Below are positions 47,967-58,440 of a stretch of DNA of 64,000 nucleotides, piece after piece. Source of the DNA: Crocodylus rhombifer (taxonomy: Eukaryota > Chordata > Crocodylia > Crocodylidae); NCBI GenBank assembly GCA_038503035.1, contig JAVSML010000992.1:30001-94000 (forward strand), in the 5' to 3' direction. The notes below the pieces were generated by a model. That model worked only from the letters and a program-made list of their open reading frames with translations. It was not told the origin of the DNA and made no database searches. The translations under genes and the position numbers were made by a program. Within the stretch, counting starts at the first letter, position 1. Every line of letters begins with the position of its first letter.

Positions 47967-49460
47967 CAGAGGCGGGAAAAATACGGCTCATGGGCCACAT
48001 CCAGCCCACCAGATGATTTTACGAGGCCCATGGGCGGGCACCCACCAAGCGCGCCCCCTTCTGCCAGGGCAGCATGCTGCCCTCCCATCCTTGTGTGCAA
48101 GAGGGCCTCAACCAACATGCATAGCTTCTGTGTGGGACTTCTGCTGCCAATGCCCAGGGAACTGCTTGGCTCCCCCAGCCTCTATCAGCTCCTTCTGTCA
48201 CTGCTGCAGTGATCTGGGCAGCAGGTAGGTAAGTGGGGGCAGGGAGAAGTTGCAGCTGCGTGGGAGTGTGGAGTGTGGGGCTGGTGGGAGCACGGAGCCT
48301 GAGGCATGGGTCCTGCACCCAGCAGAGTGGCAGGAGCACAGAGCCCAGGTCAGCCCAGTTGCATTCCATGGGGCTTCTTGTGGCTCATGTGCAGCTCCTG
48401 GGACTTGCCAGTGGGGGAAGCCGCATGCAGTGGAGCTGGTGGCCTTCCTCACTCCTTGCTGCCATGTGCAGCTCCTGGGACTATGTCGGCGTGTCAGAAG
48501 TGATGGGGAGTGCTGCAGGATTCAACCAGGTTGGGCTGGCCCTCCTTCCTGCTTTCTAGTGGAGTCTTGTGCTGCATGTGGTGACAGGAAGGAAGGCCAT
48601 GCTGCCAGCTCCATCACATGGGGCTTCCCCACAAGGTGTGCAGCCAGAGCTGTGTGCCACCAGGGGGACTCTGCCTGCGCAGGCCGTGAATGCCCTGAAG
48701 GCCAACCACTGTTGCTGCCGGAATCAACTGGTGTCTTTTGGGAATCCCAGCCAGAATAGCTGAGCAACAAGACCCTAACAATGGCTGTTCATAGGATAAG
48801 AACTTTGAATTTGTCCGGCTTCCCAGTGTTATGCTTTTTATGACTTTGCATAAGTCTCTGAGGGCCAGCCACTGCTGCTGCTGCCAGTAGCAGGGGCTAC
48901 ATGCCTGGGGGGTTGGGCACACGCATACCCCACCATATCTTTACCCACACACACACACACCTGCACCCCATACCCACATCCCCCCCACAAAGCCCACACT
49001 CACCACAAACCCTACACTTCAGACATCCACACCCACACATACCCCACAGCATACATACCCACCCCCTCACATACAATATACAAAAGTAAGACTTTATTTT
49101 GAGCTATTATGCAATCACATCTATATACACTATACAAACATACATAAATCAGGACAGAAATATTTTAAAAAATAGAATAAAAATACGTTATTATTATATA
49201 GAAGATGTTTGATTGTTAGTATATGATTTCTTTCTTTTCTAGTTCCAAGATAGTAACCCTCCCTCCCCCCAGAGTACTTCCAGGGACAAGGGGAGGGACT
49301 TTCAGTGGCAAAAGCCAGGAGTTAGGGGGCAGGACTTCTGGTCCCAAGGTGGTGACAAAAGGGCAGGGCACCTGTCAAGGTGCAGGGCTACCCTTGTGGC
49401 CTCAAGATCTCACGAAAACTTATTAAGCGGCCCTCTAGCCAAAATAATTGCCCACCCCTG
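47967..49460. mobile_element. hAT element of the CAGGGGTGGGC family (1494 bp)
   Basis: Left end CAGAGGCGGGAAAAATACGGC; right end inverse CAGGGGTGGGCAATTATTTTGGC. The target duplication is TTCTAGCT (47959-47966) and TTTTAGCT (49461-49468), one mismatch. The interior is GC-rich, with a repeated word 'catgtgcagctcctgggact' (near 48388 and 48464), a (CA)n run near 48950, and a 144-bp segment (48720-48863) that also occurs at 51456-51744. Frames of up to 169 codons show no transposase features. Confidence 0.85.
48720..48863 (+). repeat. Segment shared with 51456-51744
   Basis: It matches the downstream copy closely ('ggaatcaactggtgtctttt', 'gaatcccagccagaatagct', 'gaactttgaatttgtccggc') and ends with 'ctctgagg'. 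Here it lacks the 137-bp insertion found in the other copy. It lies inside a hAT element, flanked by similar 'ggccarccactg.tgctgcc' words on both sides. Confidence 0.8.
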
Positions 49461-49468
49461 TTTTAGCT

Positions 49469-50370
49469 GCACTTCTCCCATCACTTTTTTTATGCAATCT
49501 CTATCTGAGGCCCCACAAAATTTTGGGATATCCTGGTCAACCTCCCCCTGGCTCTGGCCAAACTTGCCATTTATCAGACCAGGAAGGAGGCTCTGGCCAG
49601 GGCAGGGAACCTTGGTGAATGTGGGGCCATCTTCTGATAACTCTGCTGCTCATATCTCCAGGCAGAGTATCACTGGATGACATCCACTGGCTCCTTGGAC
49701 TTGTTTCAAAGATAGTGGGCACTGGCTAGTCTGCTCTGTTTGGTGTCCCCCCTTGAAATATTTGTTATAAAACTTGTGATCCAGTCTCTAGTCCCTGTTT
49801 TCTCTTTATTTGTCCCAAGTAATCCATTGTTATATCTCTACTGCCTCACTTGATTAAGGGAGACTTCTAGTTCTCTTTGTGGGCCACATTTCTCTGGGCA
49901 TAACAAATAGGCCTGTATAGTTACTACCTCTTATGTAAATATTTTCATGGCTAGTTTCTGAGTGAAGTTTCCCTCACCTTGGGTCAAACGTGCACTGTGG
50001 ATACTTATGTTCTGGCATGAATTATGAGGTTACAAAAAAAGCCGAGGCAATAGCCAAGGCTTTTTTTTTTTACCATCCTACTGGAGTTGTGCAAAAGAGG
50101 ATTAGTTGGCTTCTGCTTTGGGTCCTGCTGGGTTACAGGATATTCTTGGGAGGATTAGACAAAATATCCCCTGAAACTGATCACTGCAATGACCAATTTT
50201 ACTGTGAATAACACAGAGCCTAACACAAAGCTATAAAGATATGTGGGAACAGGGTTTTAAAGCTATCTGGATACAAGATTCCCACTGAAGCTAGTGGAAG
50301 TTTGGGGTCTAAGTATTCTGAAAAATATGGCCCAAGATCCCTGCCTCAAAATAATTTCAAATGAAGTAGG
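49469..50370. other. Unique sequence; no gene seen
   Basis: No recognisable exon or repeat family; a poly-T run at about 50062. Confidence 0.45.
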
Positions 50371-50378
50371 CACTATAC

Positions 50379-50547
50379 CAGGGGTGGGTCGGATACGGCC
50401 CGCCAGGCTATTCTATCCAGCCCGCAGAGCCCCTAAAAAATTTAGAAAATTAATGTTTATCTGCCCTGGGCTGCCTGTCATGTAGCCCTTGATGGCTTGC
50501 CAAAACTCAGTAAGTGGCCCTCCATCTAAAATAATTGCCTGCCCCTG
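50379..50547. mobile_element. hAT MITE of the CAGGGGTGGGC family (169 bp), perfect TSD
   Basis: CACTATAC is duplicated exactly at 50371-50378 and 50548-50555. Left end CAGGGGTGGGTCGGATACGG; right end inverse CAGGGGCAGGCAATTATTTTAG. It is a deleted relative of the 1494-bp and 629-bp copies upstream. Confidence 0.92.
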
Positions 50548-50724
50548 CACTATACAAATGCAAGTTGGGCCACAGTGGAAAGCAAGGTGACTGAGTTATG
50601 GCAGTGAGCACAGGGGCAGGTCCATTATTTTTGTGTGAATCAAAAAGAAATCATGTTGTGTCAAGACTTTCATCTGTGTAACTAGTTATCACTTGATGTC
50701 AAGGAAGGAGTGTTGACCGCTCGT

Positions 50725-50910
50725 AGGCCGTAGTGCTGGGAACTAGAAGATTTGGGTGCCATTTCCAGCTATGCCACTGACTCATTCTGTGACTTTGGCC
50801 AAGTCATATCACATCATGAATCTCATATGAATTGGGGGACCATACGTCTCTGCTTTGGAAAACATTTAAATGTCTATGGATATAACATGCTAAGTGCTAT
50901 TGTTTTGTTT
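50725..50910 (+). mobile_element. MIR-type SINE, decayed
   Basis: The order follows MIR: 'ctgggaactagaagatttgg', 'tgccatttccagctatgcca', 'ctcattctgtgactttggcc', 'aagtcat', then a decayed 3' part with 'aagtgctattg'. Confidence 0.65.
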
Positions 50911-51455
50911 TGTTTTTTAAGTGGTGCCAGAAGGTATAGAGGATAGAAGCTTAGTGGATCAAGACAGGAAAGAAAGAAGACATGGGTGAGTGAGAGTAAA
51001 AACTGGAAAACAGAGCAGAAGAACTTGGGGGTGAGTAATAAATTGTGTATCCTCCTTTAGCTATTTGTAATTATCCTAAATACCTTTTAATTAGAAATCC
51101 GCAGAGTAGTTATCCTTAGGCTGCTGCTGGACATTCATTTAAAGGTGTGATGGGGTCTGATCTCTGATCCCAATGGCTCTCTCTTTTCTGCCATGCCACA
51201 TGTTCATAGCAGGACACGCAATTAAGGATTCTGGGATCAGATCCCAATCATGCCATATTTGCCAGTACAGGGGCAACTTGGAATCATGAAGATCATGAAG
51301 CCAACATTCTGCCAAGGCTAGCATTTCAGGTCTCCCACGTCTATGTTGGATGTTGGACTTTGAAACACTGTATCCTGAAATTCTGAATCTTTGCTGTCTG
51401 TGGTTTTATACCCTTTGTTGAATTAAGAACATCTAGCATATAGTATTCAATATCT
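50911..51455. other. Unique sequence; no gene seen
   Basis: No exon or repeat recognised. Confidence 0.4.
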
Positions 51456-51744
51456 GGAATCAACTAGTATCTTTTGGGAATCCCATCCAGAATAGCTGAA
51501 CAGGACCCTAACAATTTCTGTTCGTAGGATATAGGCAGACAAGGGTTTTTGGGTAAATCTTTTATTAGACAAGCTATTTGAGTTGGTCTAAGAAAAGATA
51601 GTGGATTTATCCAAAGAACATAGTCTGCATATGTCTTTAGATCGACACAGCTACAACCTACACCCCTATTCATAGTATAACAACTTTGAATTTGTCCAGC
51701 TTCCCACTGCTATCCTTTTTATGACAGTGCATAATTCTCTGAGG
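51456..51744 (+). repeat. Segment shared with 48720-48863, interrupted
   Basis: Same sequence as the block inside the hAT element at 47967-49460, interrupted by the 137-bp insert at 51532-51668. Outside the shared part the flanks differ completely. Confidence 0.8.
51532..51668. mobile_element. 137-bp insertion with 11-bp flanking repeats
   Basis: Flanked by TTCGTAGGATA (51521-51531) and TTCATAGTATA (51669-51679), 9 of 11 identical; the uninterrupted paralogue at 48720 has a single copy. The insert contains 'aaatcttttattagacaagc' and 'gatcgacacagctacaacc', words of a common reptile repeat with 'ttttattagaccaac'. The longer duplication favours a retroposed or SINE-like insertion, but the family is not identified. 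Confidence 0.65.
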
Positions 51745-52199
51745 ACTCTGTTTTCCTAGAACTCCTCTCTTTCCCTTCACCCTGCTCCTGCGTTTGTGTG
51801 ACAGTTAAACCTGCCTGAGTACCTGTTGCTGTATAAGATATCTGTTAGACAACATAGAGGAACAGGGACAGATGCATATGTGGAACAACATTTTCAAGGT
51901 GCAACTAGAATAATCTTGCCCTGTTTAATTGCCAAGGACAAGATCTCTTCTGCCCTTTTGTATATCTAATGAGACAGTCTCCTCATCTTTAAAACATAGC
52001 AAAGCCTGCATGTCTGCAGTGTGGTTTCATTGACATGCCAGTTATTACTAACACTACATGAGTTTACAGTGCAAAGAATGTGATTTCCCACTAGGTGAAG
52101 GTGTAATAATGAGCAAGCAACTCATCTATAATAGATCACACTTGATGAGGCCCTGAACTAGTCAGTGCCACAACACAAACTATTAAAATAATGAAGAGG
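51745..52199. other. Unique sequence; no gene seen
   Basis: AT-rich, with no exon or repeat recognised. It ends where the truncated LTR starts. Confidence 0.4.
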
Positions 52200-52374
52200 T
52201 TTGTATATATTAATAAATCTATATATAGTTAAGTATCCCTTGTCCTGGCCTGACTCTTTAGGGAGTAGAGGGATCTGGCCTGCAGTTTGCAGATCCCTCT
52301 CAGCATTCCTGCTTTGCCACCCATCCCTTCTATCTAGAGAAGGGAGCACATTCCTTGGGTGTACCCGGGTTACA
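52200..52374 (+). mobile_element. 5' LTR of a Ty3/gypsy element, left-truncated
   Basis: The segment 52200-52350 is a near-identical direct repeat of 56725-56876 and includes AATAAA ('ttaataaatc') and the inverted pair GGATCTG...CAGATCC. It probably ends at the CA of 'gggttaca' (52374). The 5' part of the LTR, still present in the 3' copy, is missing here. Confidence 0.8.
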
Positions 52375-52377
52375 TTT

Positions 52378-52395
52378 TGAAGGTTCGCATGGGAT
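52378..52395 (+). promoter_or_regulatory. Putative primer-binding site
   Basis: TGAAGGTTCGCATGGGAT lies three bases after the inferred LTR end. By eye it agrees at 12 of 18 positions with the tRNA-Pro type primer-binding site of many retroelements, with TGG mutated to TGA. The position is right but the assignment is an inference. Confidence 0.4.
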
Positions 52396-52427
52396 TTGGT
52401 GGCAGGTGATTCAACATTAAATGTATT

Positions 52428-53074
52428 GTGCATCTCTACAGAGAATCAGAAAGGGAAATATGTCAGATCCTAACAGTCCCAAGGCATCGGGAGGGGAGGA
52501 ATGCCCAGGAATCATCTTGGCCTGGAATGACAACAGCCTTGTCCAGTGACGCATTGGAGTGGGTCACCGCCTTGCAGCAGGTCATTAGAAAGGTGACAAG
52601 CTCCTCCAATGACCAGGCCATGTATAAAAGATTGAGAAACTTTTCAGGAAATTTCCTGATTCCTGCGGGGGAAGAAGGGTTTGAAGCATGGGCCGCTCAT
52701 ATACAAGACACCTTGTTGACATGGCAAATCCCAGATGAAGAAAAATGTCAGCATCTTTTGGATGTGCTGCGGGAACCTGTGTTTGGGATCATTCGAACTG
52801 CCAAACTTCAAAACCTGGTATCACTACTCAACAGTGCCTCCAGACACTGCCGGATGTGTTTGGGCAACCATTGCAGTGTTGGGGGCCTTATTGTGAACTG
52901 TTTAGTACCTTTCAGTATAAGGATGAAGCTGTCTCCTCATACCTGCTTTGTTTAGAGCTGGTGCTACAGTGCGTAGTGGCACAAGGAGCTCTTAGCATGA
53001 TAGAGGCTGACCATGCGAAACTCCAGGAAGTCCAGATAGGAGCCTGTTATGGCTTAGGCCTTATTCAGAATTAA
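52428..53074 (+). pseudogene. Ty3/gypsy gag, PNMA-like, frameshifted
   Basis: Gag builds the particle of the retrotransposon. The first frame (to about 52815) reads 'YKRLRNFSGNFLIPAGEE', 'FEAWAAHIQDTLLTWQIPD' and 'LLDVLREPVFGIIR'. A second frame (52745-53074) takes over with 'QQCLQTLPDVFGQP' and 'YKDEAVSSYLLCLE..LQ', then 'VVAQGALSMIEADHAKLQEV'. This is the order of the capsid-like region of PNMA proteins, a family known to derive from Ty3/gypsy gag. The frameshift lies near 52815. The likely start is the internal ATG near 52527, since the preceding codons read through leader sequence. Confidence 0.75.
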
Positions 53075-53350
53075 AGTTTGGAAGGCCAAAGGGCAACCCC
53101 CCTGGTTTTGGTCAGCTCATGAAGGAGGTGAGAGAGGAGGAGGAGATCCTCCATTTATGTGAAACTGTGGACCCTGGAGGACAATCCTGTTTGGAGGAGA
53201 CCCGTTAGCCAGGGGTTGACGGTGACCCCACAAGAGGAACACCCCTGCTTCCCCCGAGGCTGAGGAAGAACCCTTGCCACCAGTCTTAGCAGCTGTGGTC
53301 ACCGGGGCTTCCAACCTAGGACTAATCAGAATGCCCCGAGCCGAACTAAG

Positions 53351-53500
53351 GTGCGGACTTGCTCTAAAACCCCTGGAATTTGCCATAGGTGTGGGGAATA
53401 TGGCTACATGGCCAGAGGGTGCTCTAAGCCTGAAAACCCAGATTTGGTTTTTCAGTGGCTAAAGACCCAGTGGGAGTTGGGAAATGAGGGATGGAGCAAG
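53351..53500 (+). pseudogene. Gag zinc knuckle remnant
   Basis: Reads 'GICHRCGEYGYMARGC', a retroelement CCHC knuckle (C-x2-C-x4-H-x4-C) in which the histidine is replaced by tyrosine, so metal binding is probably lost. It follows gag and precedes the protease, as expected in Ty3/gypsy elements. Between 53075 and 53350 gag is broken by shifts. Confidence 0.75.
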
Positions 53501-53552
53501 GGAGTCTGTTCCACCCCGGGCCCTGTCAGACTCCTGAGCCTCAGACCTGAAC

Positions 53553-54209
53553 GTGATACCTGAAGGATTGATTGGCCCTAGAGCAGAGGTCCCGGTGGTT
53601 GTCAATGATCACAAGTGCATAGCCATTCTGGATGGCGGATCACAAGTGACTATCCTATTCGAGTCCCTCTATAAAGCGAATTTTGAGCATTTACCATTGT
53701 ACCCTCTCTCTGGCTTGGGTTTGTGCGGTTTAAGCCAGGATCAGTATTCTTATAGTGGGCATGTCCGAATCCAGATTACATTCCCTGTGTCCGTAGGAGG
53801 GGTAGATAAAGAAGTGGCGACCATCCCCCTGGTGTGTCCAGACCCTGGGTGGAGGAAGGGAGCTTCGCTCTTCATTGGAACCAATTCCAGTATCTTTCAG
53901 GTACTGGCCAAGTACTGCAGGCAGCAGGCTGACCTGAGTTTTCAGAAGCAGATGAAAATGCATGCCCTATGTTCTGAGACCTATGCTAGGTGGGAAAAGA
54001 GGGGTATGGGGAAAGTTTCTCAAATCCTGGGGGCCCTGCATTTCTCAGGGCGACCCCTCAGAAGATCCCTGCCAAGGGCCCTACCCATTGTGTGTAGGTG
54101 GGAGAGTGGCCCCTTGCCAGCAGGCCTGGTTGTGGTAGAGACCTTCCTAAGGAAGGAAGGACCTCAAGTGCTAAGGATTCCTGACAGACTATTTAACCCC
54201 AATGTTTGA
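53553..54209 (+). pseudogene. Ty3/gypsy aspartic protease and following pol segment
   Basis: An open frame of about 218 codons. It carries the protease core 'CIAILDGGSQVTIL' near residue 30, where the canonical D-T-G is D-G-G, so the catalytic loop is altered. A flap-like hydrophobic stretch follows ('SGHVRIQITFPVSV', 'VATIPLVCPD'). The last third ('VVVETFLRKEGPQVLRIPD') continues after 54206 in another frame with 'VVVNPALKDVVMHPGQKVA'. It lies directly after the zinc knuckle and before RT. Confidence 0.7.
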
Positions 54210-54399
54210 GCAGAGAGCAGGTCAACGTTGTGGTGGTGAATCCCGCCCTGAAGGATGTTGTGATGCATCCTGGGCAAAAAGTGGCCAGAGTCAGGGAGAC
54301 CGAGGTGGTTGCCCTTATAGTGAAGCTGGACTCCTCACCTATAGATCCAGACAGGCTTTTCTTTGGGGACTCCCCCATGCTAGATGCATAGAAGGCACA

Positions 54400-55260
54400 G
54401 CTATGTGAAAAGCTGCAGGGCAGGACCAACGTCTTCTCCCTACATGAGTGGGATGTGGGGGATGCTAAAGGTGTTGAACACCAGATCCACCTTAGTGACC
54501 CATGTCCTTTTTGTGAAAGATCTTGCCATATTCTGTTGGCAGAGATAGGGGAGGTTCAACGTCACTTGCAAGAGCTTCTCGACTACAAAATTATTACTGA
54601 GTCCAAGAGTCCCTATGCCTCACCCAGTGTTATAGTGTGTAAAAAAAAAAATGGGAATTTGAGAATGTGTATCGATTATCATGTATTGAATGCTCTCACG
54701 GTGGTGGACCAGTAAACAGTTCCTAGGGTACAGGAGGCCTTGGATTGTCTGTGAGGCAGTAGGTGGTTCTCTGTGTTAGACTTCTGGAGTGGGTACTATA
54801 AAATCCCCCCTCAGGGAAGCCAACAAAGAAAAGACAGCCTTTATATGTCCCTTAGGATTTTTCCAGTTTGAACACATGCCCCAGGGCATCTCAGGTGCCC
54901 CAGCTACTTTTCAGAGGCTTATGGTAAAGGTAGTAGGGGATATGCACCTAACCCAGGTGTTGGTGTACCTGGACGACATTGTATTTGGCCAGGCCCTGGA
55001 AGACGAGAGGCTCCTCCACATGTTGGATCGACTTGAGGCAGCGGGACTTAAATTGGCCATTGACAATGTAAGTTCTGCCAGGCCTTGGTCAAATATGTGG
55101 GATATATAAGGTCAATGCTGTGACCACCTGGTCCGGACCCACCAACGACAGGGAGCTAAAGAGGTTTCTGGGGTTTGCCAGTTTTAATAGAAGGTTCGTA
55201 CAAGACTATGCCACCATCACTTGGCCATTGAACCTCCTCATGCGAGGTGGAACACGTCCA
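54400..55260 (+). pseudogene. Ty3/gypsy reverse transcriptase, frameshifted
   Basis: The RT is spread over three frames. Segment one (54455-54715) has 'LLDYKIITESKSPYASPSVI' and 'KKNGNLRMCIDYHVLN' and breaks after a poly-A run of about ten. A short piece near 54765-54800 reads 'SVLDFWSGYYKI', the motif A region. Segment three (54789-55109) has 'FQFEHMPQGISGAPATFQRL' and the catalytic 'YLDD'. Connection-domain sequence ('FLGFASFNRRFVQDYATI') ends at about 55250. RNase H and integrase are not seen downstream. Confidence 0.88.
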
Positions 55261-56154
55261 CCAATCAGGTAACTGCTGGGAAGGGGCTTGCCCCACCCCT
55301 CCCAGGGAGGGGGAGGGCAAAGAGCCCCGGACCTGGTTGTAGCCTGCACTTTGCAAGTCTGATAGCACTCTGGGGGCTGAGCCTCCCGAGTGGATAAAAG
55401 GAACAGTGTGCCCAGCATGCAACAGATGGAGCGGGGGATGAAGAAGAGAGTGGGGCAGGAGAAAAGCTGGGAAGAGCTGCCCAGCAGGTGGAGCCAGCGC
55501 CAGTCCGACGCTATAGCCCCAGCTGGTGTGGTGTTTATGTGGTGTGCAGCTTGGCACATGGGGCTGAGACCCTGGGAGCCATTTATGCAACCTCTGGCAT
55601 GAGGCCAGGAACTTGGTGCATGAGCGGAGACCCTGGGAGCTGCACAAGGAGGCTCGGGTCTGTACCCTCTGGTGAGATGCCAGGAACTCAATGCACAGGA
55701 CTGTGCACAGAGTCAGGACTCTGGGCGCTGCCCAAGGTAGCTCAGTCCCCATCCATGGCAGTTGGCCAGGATGTGGTGCCAATGGTTCAGCATGGGGTGA
55801 TCTGGGAGGGATTGAGAACCCTGAGAGCCACTTGGGGCTACATCTACTGGCACAGGACAGTGGCTTGGTATAAGACCACGCTACATGGAAGGTCCAGGAA
55901 AGGACCGAGCCCTGGCACCGCATGAGGTGGCCCAGGCCTCCAACCCTCAGCAGAAGGCAGAGCCCTTAGTGCACGTGACGGTGCACAGGGCCACCTGTGG
56001 GAGGCAGCCCGAGGAAAGCCAGTGGCCTGGGAGGCCACGTATGTGAGGAGCGACCTGGCCGAGGGGATGAGGACCACCCATCTAGGCCCTGGAGTCGTGA
56101 GTTGCTGTGAAGGGTTTCCCACAGGGGAGGGGAGCTAACCTGTTCATGAGGTGG
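55251..56154. mobile_element. 904-bp block inserted in the gypsy element
   Basis: The RT sequence stops abruptly and unrelated GC-rich sequence follows. The block is bracketed by similar words, 'aacctcctcatgcgaggtgg' (55231-55250) and 'aacctgttcatgaggtgg' (56137-56154). It has a TATA-like 'gtggataaaaggaac' near 55391, so it could be an LTR of another element. Frames of up to 255 codons on either strand show no known domain. Confidence 0.45.
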
Positions 56155-56343
56155 CTTATTTTAGGAGAGCTTAAGCAGGAAAGGGCTTCCCAGGTCTGGG
56201 ATTTTCTTATGGAGGTGTCCCTTGGGGCCACTGTAGGCTTGGAGAGCACCGAGGATCTTCTCCTGTCACTGCAGGCTGGAGCACAGTCGATGTTCCCAGG
56301 ATCAGTCTGGGCCGTGGGGAAATTACAGAATTAAGTTTGACTT

Positions 56344-56876
56344 GTTGCCTTCTATTTTTTGAAAGAACACCTCATATTTTGTGACATTTGTGCCTTATAT
56401 TTTGTGGACACTTTATCTCTGTATATTGGTAGCTTAATAGAGTGTTAAACATATGGTTCTTATTGGGACACTCCTGGGACCCTTTCCCTGATAGTTATAT
56501 ATACTTACCTGTGCATACCTGTATTTGATTGTTGTTTATCTGTATTTATTTGTGCTTACCTGTACTTACCTGTGGTTTATCTATTTTAGATCAATTTCTT
56601 ACCTGTGCATTGCTCTCTGCTACTTGAGGGGGTGGAGTCTTTCAGTCTTTATTTCCAGAAAATAGCGTTATATGATAATTGTACATTTGTGTATATATGT
56701 AATTAATCTACATTTTCTTTAGATTTTGTATATATTAATAAATCTGTATATAGTTAAGCATCCCTTGTCCTGGCTTGACTCTTTAGGGAGTAGAGGGATC
56801 TGGCCTGCAGTTTGCAGATCCCTCCCACAGCACTCTTGCCTTGCCACCCATCCCTTCTATCTGGAGAGGGGAGCAC
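56344..56876 (+). mobile_element. 3' LTR of the Ty3/gypsy element, cut by a hAT element
   Basis: Its last 152 bp (56725-56876) repeat the 5' LTR. It extends about 380 bp further left, possibly starting at 'tgacttgttgcc' (56344). The expected last 24 bp ('ttccttgggtgtacc...') are missing because a foldback hAT fragment starts at 56877. Confidence 0.7.
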
Positions 56877-57131
56877 TAGGGGTGCCAAAGTGGGCCCTAT
56901 TCAATTTGGATTCAGCCTGAATCAGGGACAGTGATTCAGTTCGTTGATTCGGATCACTGTCCCTGATTCGATTTGGCTGAATCTGAAGATTCGATGCTGA
57001 TTTCAGAGAATCAGTGATCTGGACATAGACACAGATTTAAATGTTTGTTCTACGTACCTCAAGGTACCAGCGTGGCTTGTGAATGGTGTGATGCTGGGGC
57101 GGATGGAGCATCCCACAGGAGCATGGGGGGC
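56877..57131. mobile_element. Foldback hAT element, copy C, left half only
   Basis: Starts TAGGGGTGCCAAAG and repeats the GATTCG/CGAATC-rich left half of copies A and B ('gattcggatcactgtccctg', 'ctgaagattcgatgctgatt', 'gacatagacacag'). It stops at 'cacaggagcatggggggcc' without the right half, so no target duplication can be tested. Confidence 0.82.
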
Positions 57132-57350
57132 CTCAGTTCCTAGCTTAGCCGGGCCTTTAATCCTATGTACCAGAAATGGGAGAATGCCAGTTGCGTGTTG
57201 AGTAAATGTGGGGTTAAATGCGAGATTTCACAATGTGTGGAGGGGTTTTAGATCTGAGTTCCTAGTTTAAACTTATGTCTAGTTTTTGGGTTTTGTAAAA
57301 CTTCTGGAATTTTTTTCTTTTTTTTTCTTTTTTTCTATTTTGATCCTTTC
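57132..57350. other. Short unique spacer
   Basis: Nothing recognised; a T-rich tract with C interruptions at about 57310-57340. Confidence 0.4.
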
Positions 57351-58440
57351 AGCATGCCATGCCAATCCCTCAGATTCTAGGTCGGGCTTCCCTGGGACCC
57401 CTGGGAATGTGTGTGGGGATGCCTTTTAAGGTTTTTTAGTTTTGGCAGCTGAAAGCTTTCAGGCCCTAGCAGGTAAGAAGGCAGCAGGCCTCAGTGCTTG
57501 CGAAGTGGATCTGGGGCTCAGCATGGGGCTGGCAGATAAAAGAGGAGAGTTTGGGGCTGCTCCTAGCCCCTTTTTGCTGGGCAGAGGGCCATTTTAGATG
57601 GCCCATTATTTGTTTTGGGGGGGGAGGTGCTCCTAAAGGTGGTGTGTGTGCCAGTTTCTGGCCAGTGACAGGTGGAGCTCTGGGTTTGTAGCGAGGAGCC
57701 CAGGGAGGCCTCTTTTGTGGCTGAAGGGCCTGAGTTGTAAGCAGGTGACTGAAAGCTTGCGAATTCAAGTTTGCCTGCAGACAGGTAATTTTAAGTCTCA
57801 ATTCATGGCCTTTGCTGGATAATTTTTTTTTTGTGCACCCCAAGACATGCCAAGGTGAGATGTGTTGCAGAGCCCATCTGACCAGTGCCAGGGCCCCTGC
57901 CTGCAAAGATGCAGGGCATGTCACGCCAATCCCCGAGATTCTAGGTCAGGCTTCCCTCGGAGCCCTAGGAATGTGTGTGCGGATGGGTCAGCTGGTGCAG
58001 CCAAACTGCTTTTTCTGAGGTTTTTTTAATTTTGGGGCAGCTGAGAGGGTTTAGACCAATCAAGGTAAGAAGGCAGCAGGCCTGGGGGCTTTCGAAGCAC
58101 CTCTGGAGCTCAGCATGAGGCTGGCAGATAAAAGGCGAGAGATTGGAACTGCTTGTGGCCCCTTTTTGCTGGGCAGAGGGCCCTTTTACATGGCCCATTA
58201 GTTAGTTAGTTAGGTAGAGGTAGTTAAGTAATTAATTCATTAAGTAATTAATTAATTATTTTTGCCTTATATGGGCTTCAAAGGTGGTGGGGTGTGTGTC
58301 TGCCTATTTGTGGCTGGTGATACCTGGAGCCCTGGGTTTGTAGGGAAGACCTCAGGCAGGCCTCTTCTGTGGCTGAATGGCAAGCCAAGATAAGATGTGC
58401 TGCAGAACCTCTGACCAGTGCTAGGGCTCCTGTCTGCAAA
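57351..58440 (+). repeat. Two-copy tandem repeat, unit about 540-565 bp
   Basis: Copy 1 is about 57351-57914 and copy 2 about 57915-58440. Shared blocks in order: 'attctaggtc.ggcttccct', 'aggtaagaaggcagcaggcc', 'ggctggcagataaaag', 'ggcccctttttgctgggcag', 'ctgggtttgtag..aggacc/cccag' and 'ctctgaccagtgc.agggc.cctg'. Copy 2 carries a local AT-rich insertion ('gttagttagttagttaggta', 58197-58262) and a deletion. The minus-strand frames recur in both copies but resemble no protein. Confidence 0.85.

Noticed and set aside
48250..48759. 169-codon plus-strand frame
   Set aside because: It lies inside the 1494-bp hAT element and crosses unrelated repeat segments; no transposase or other motif.
55156..55923. 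255-codon minus-strand frame
   Set aside because: It spans RT sequence in antisense and the unknown insert; composition-driven, no family features.
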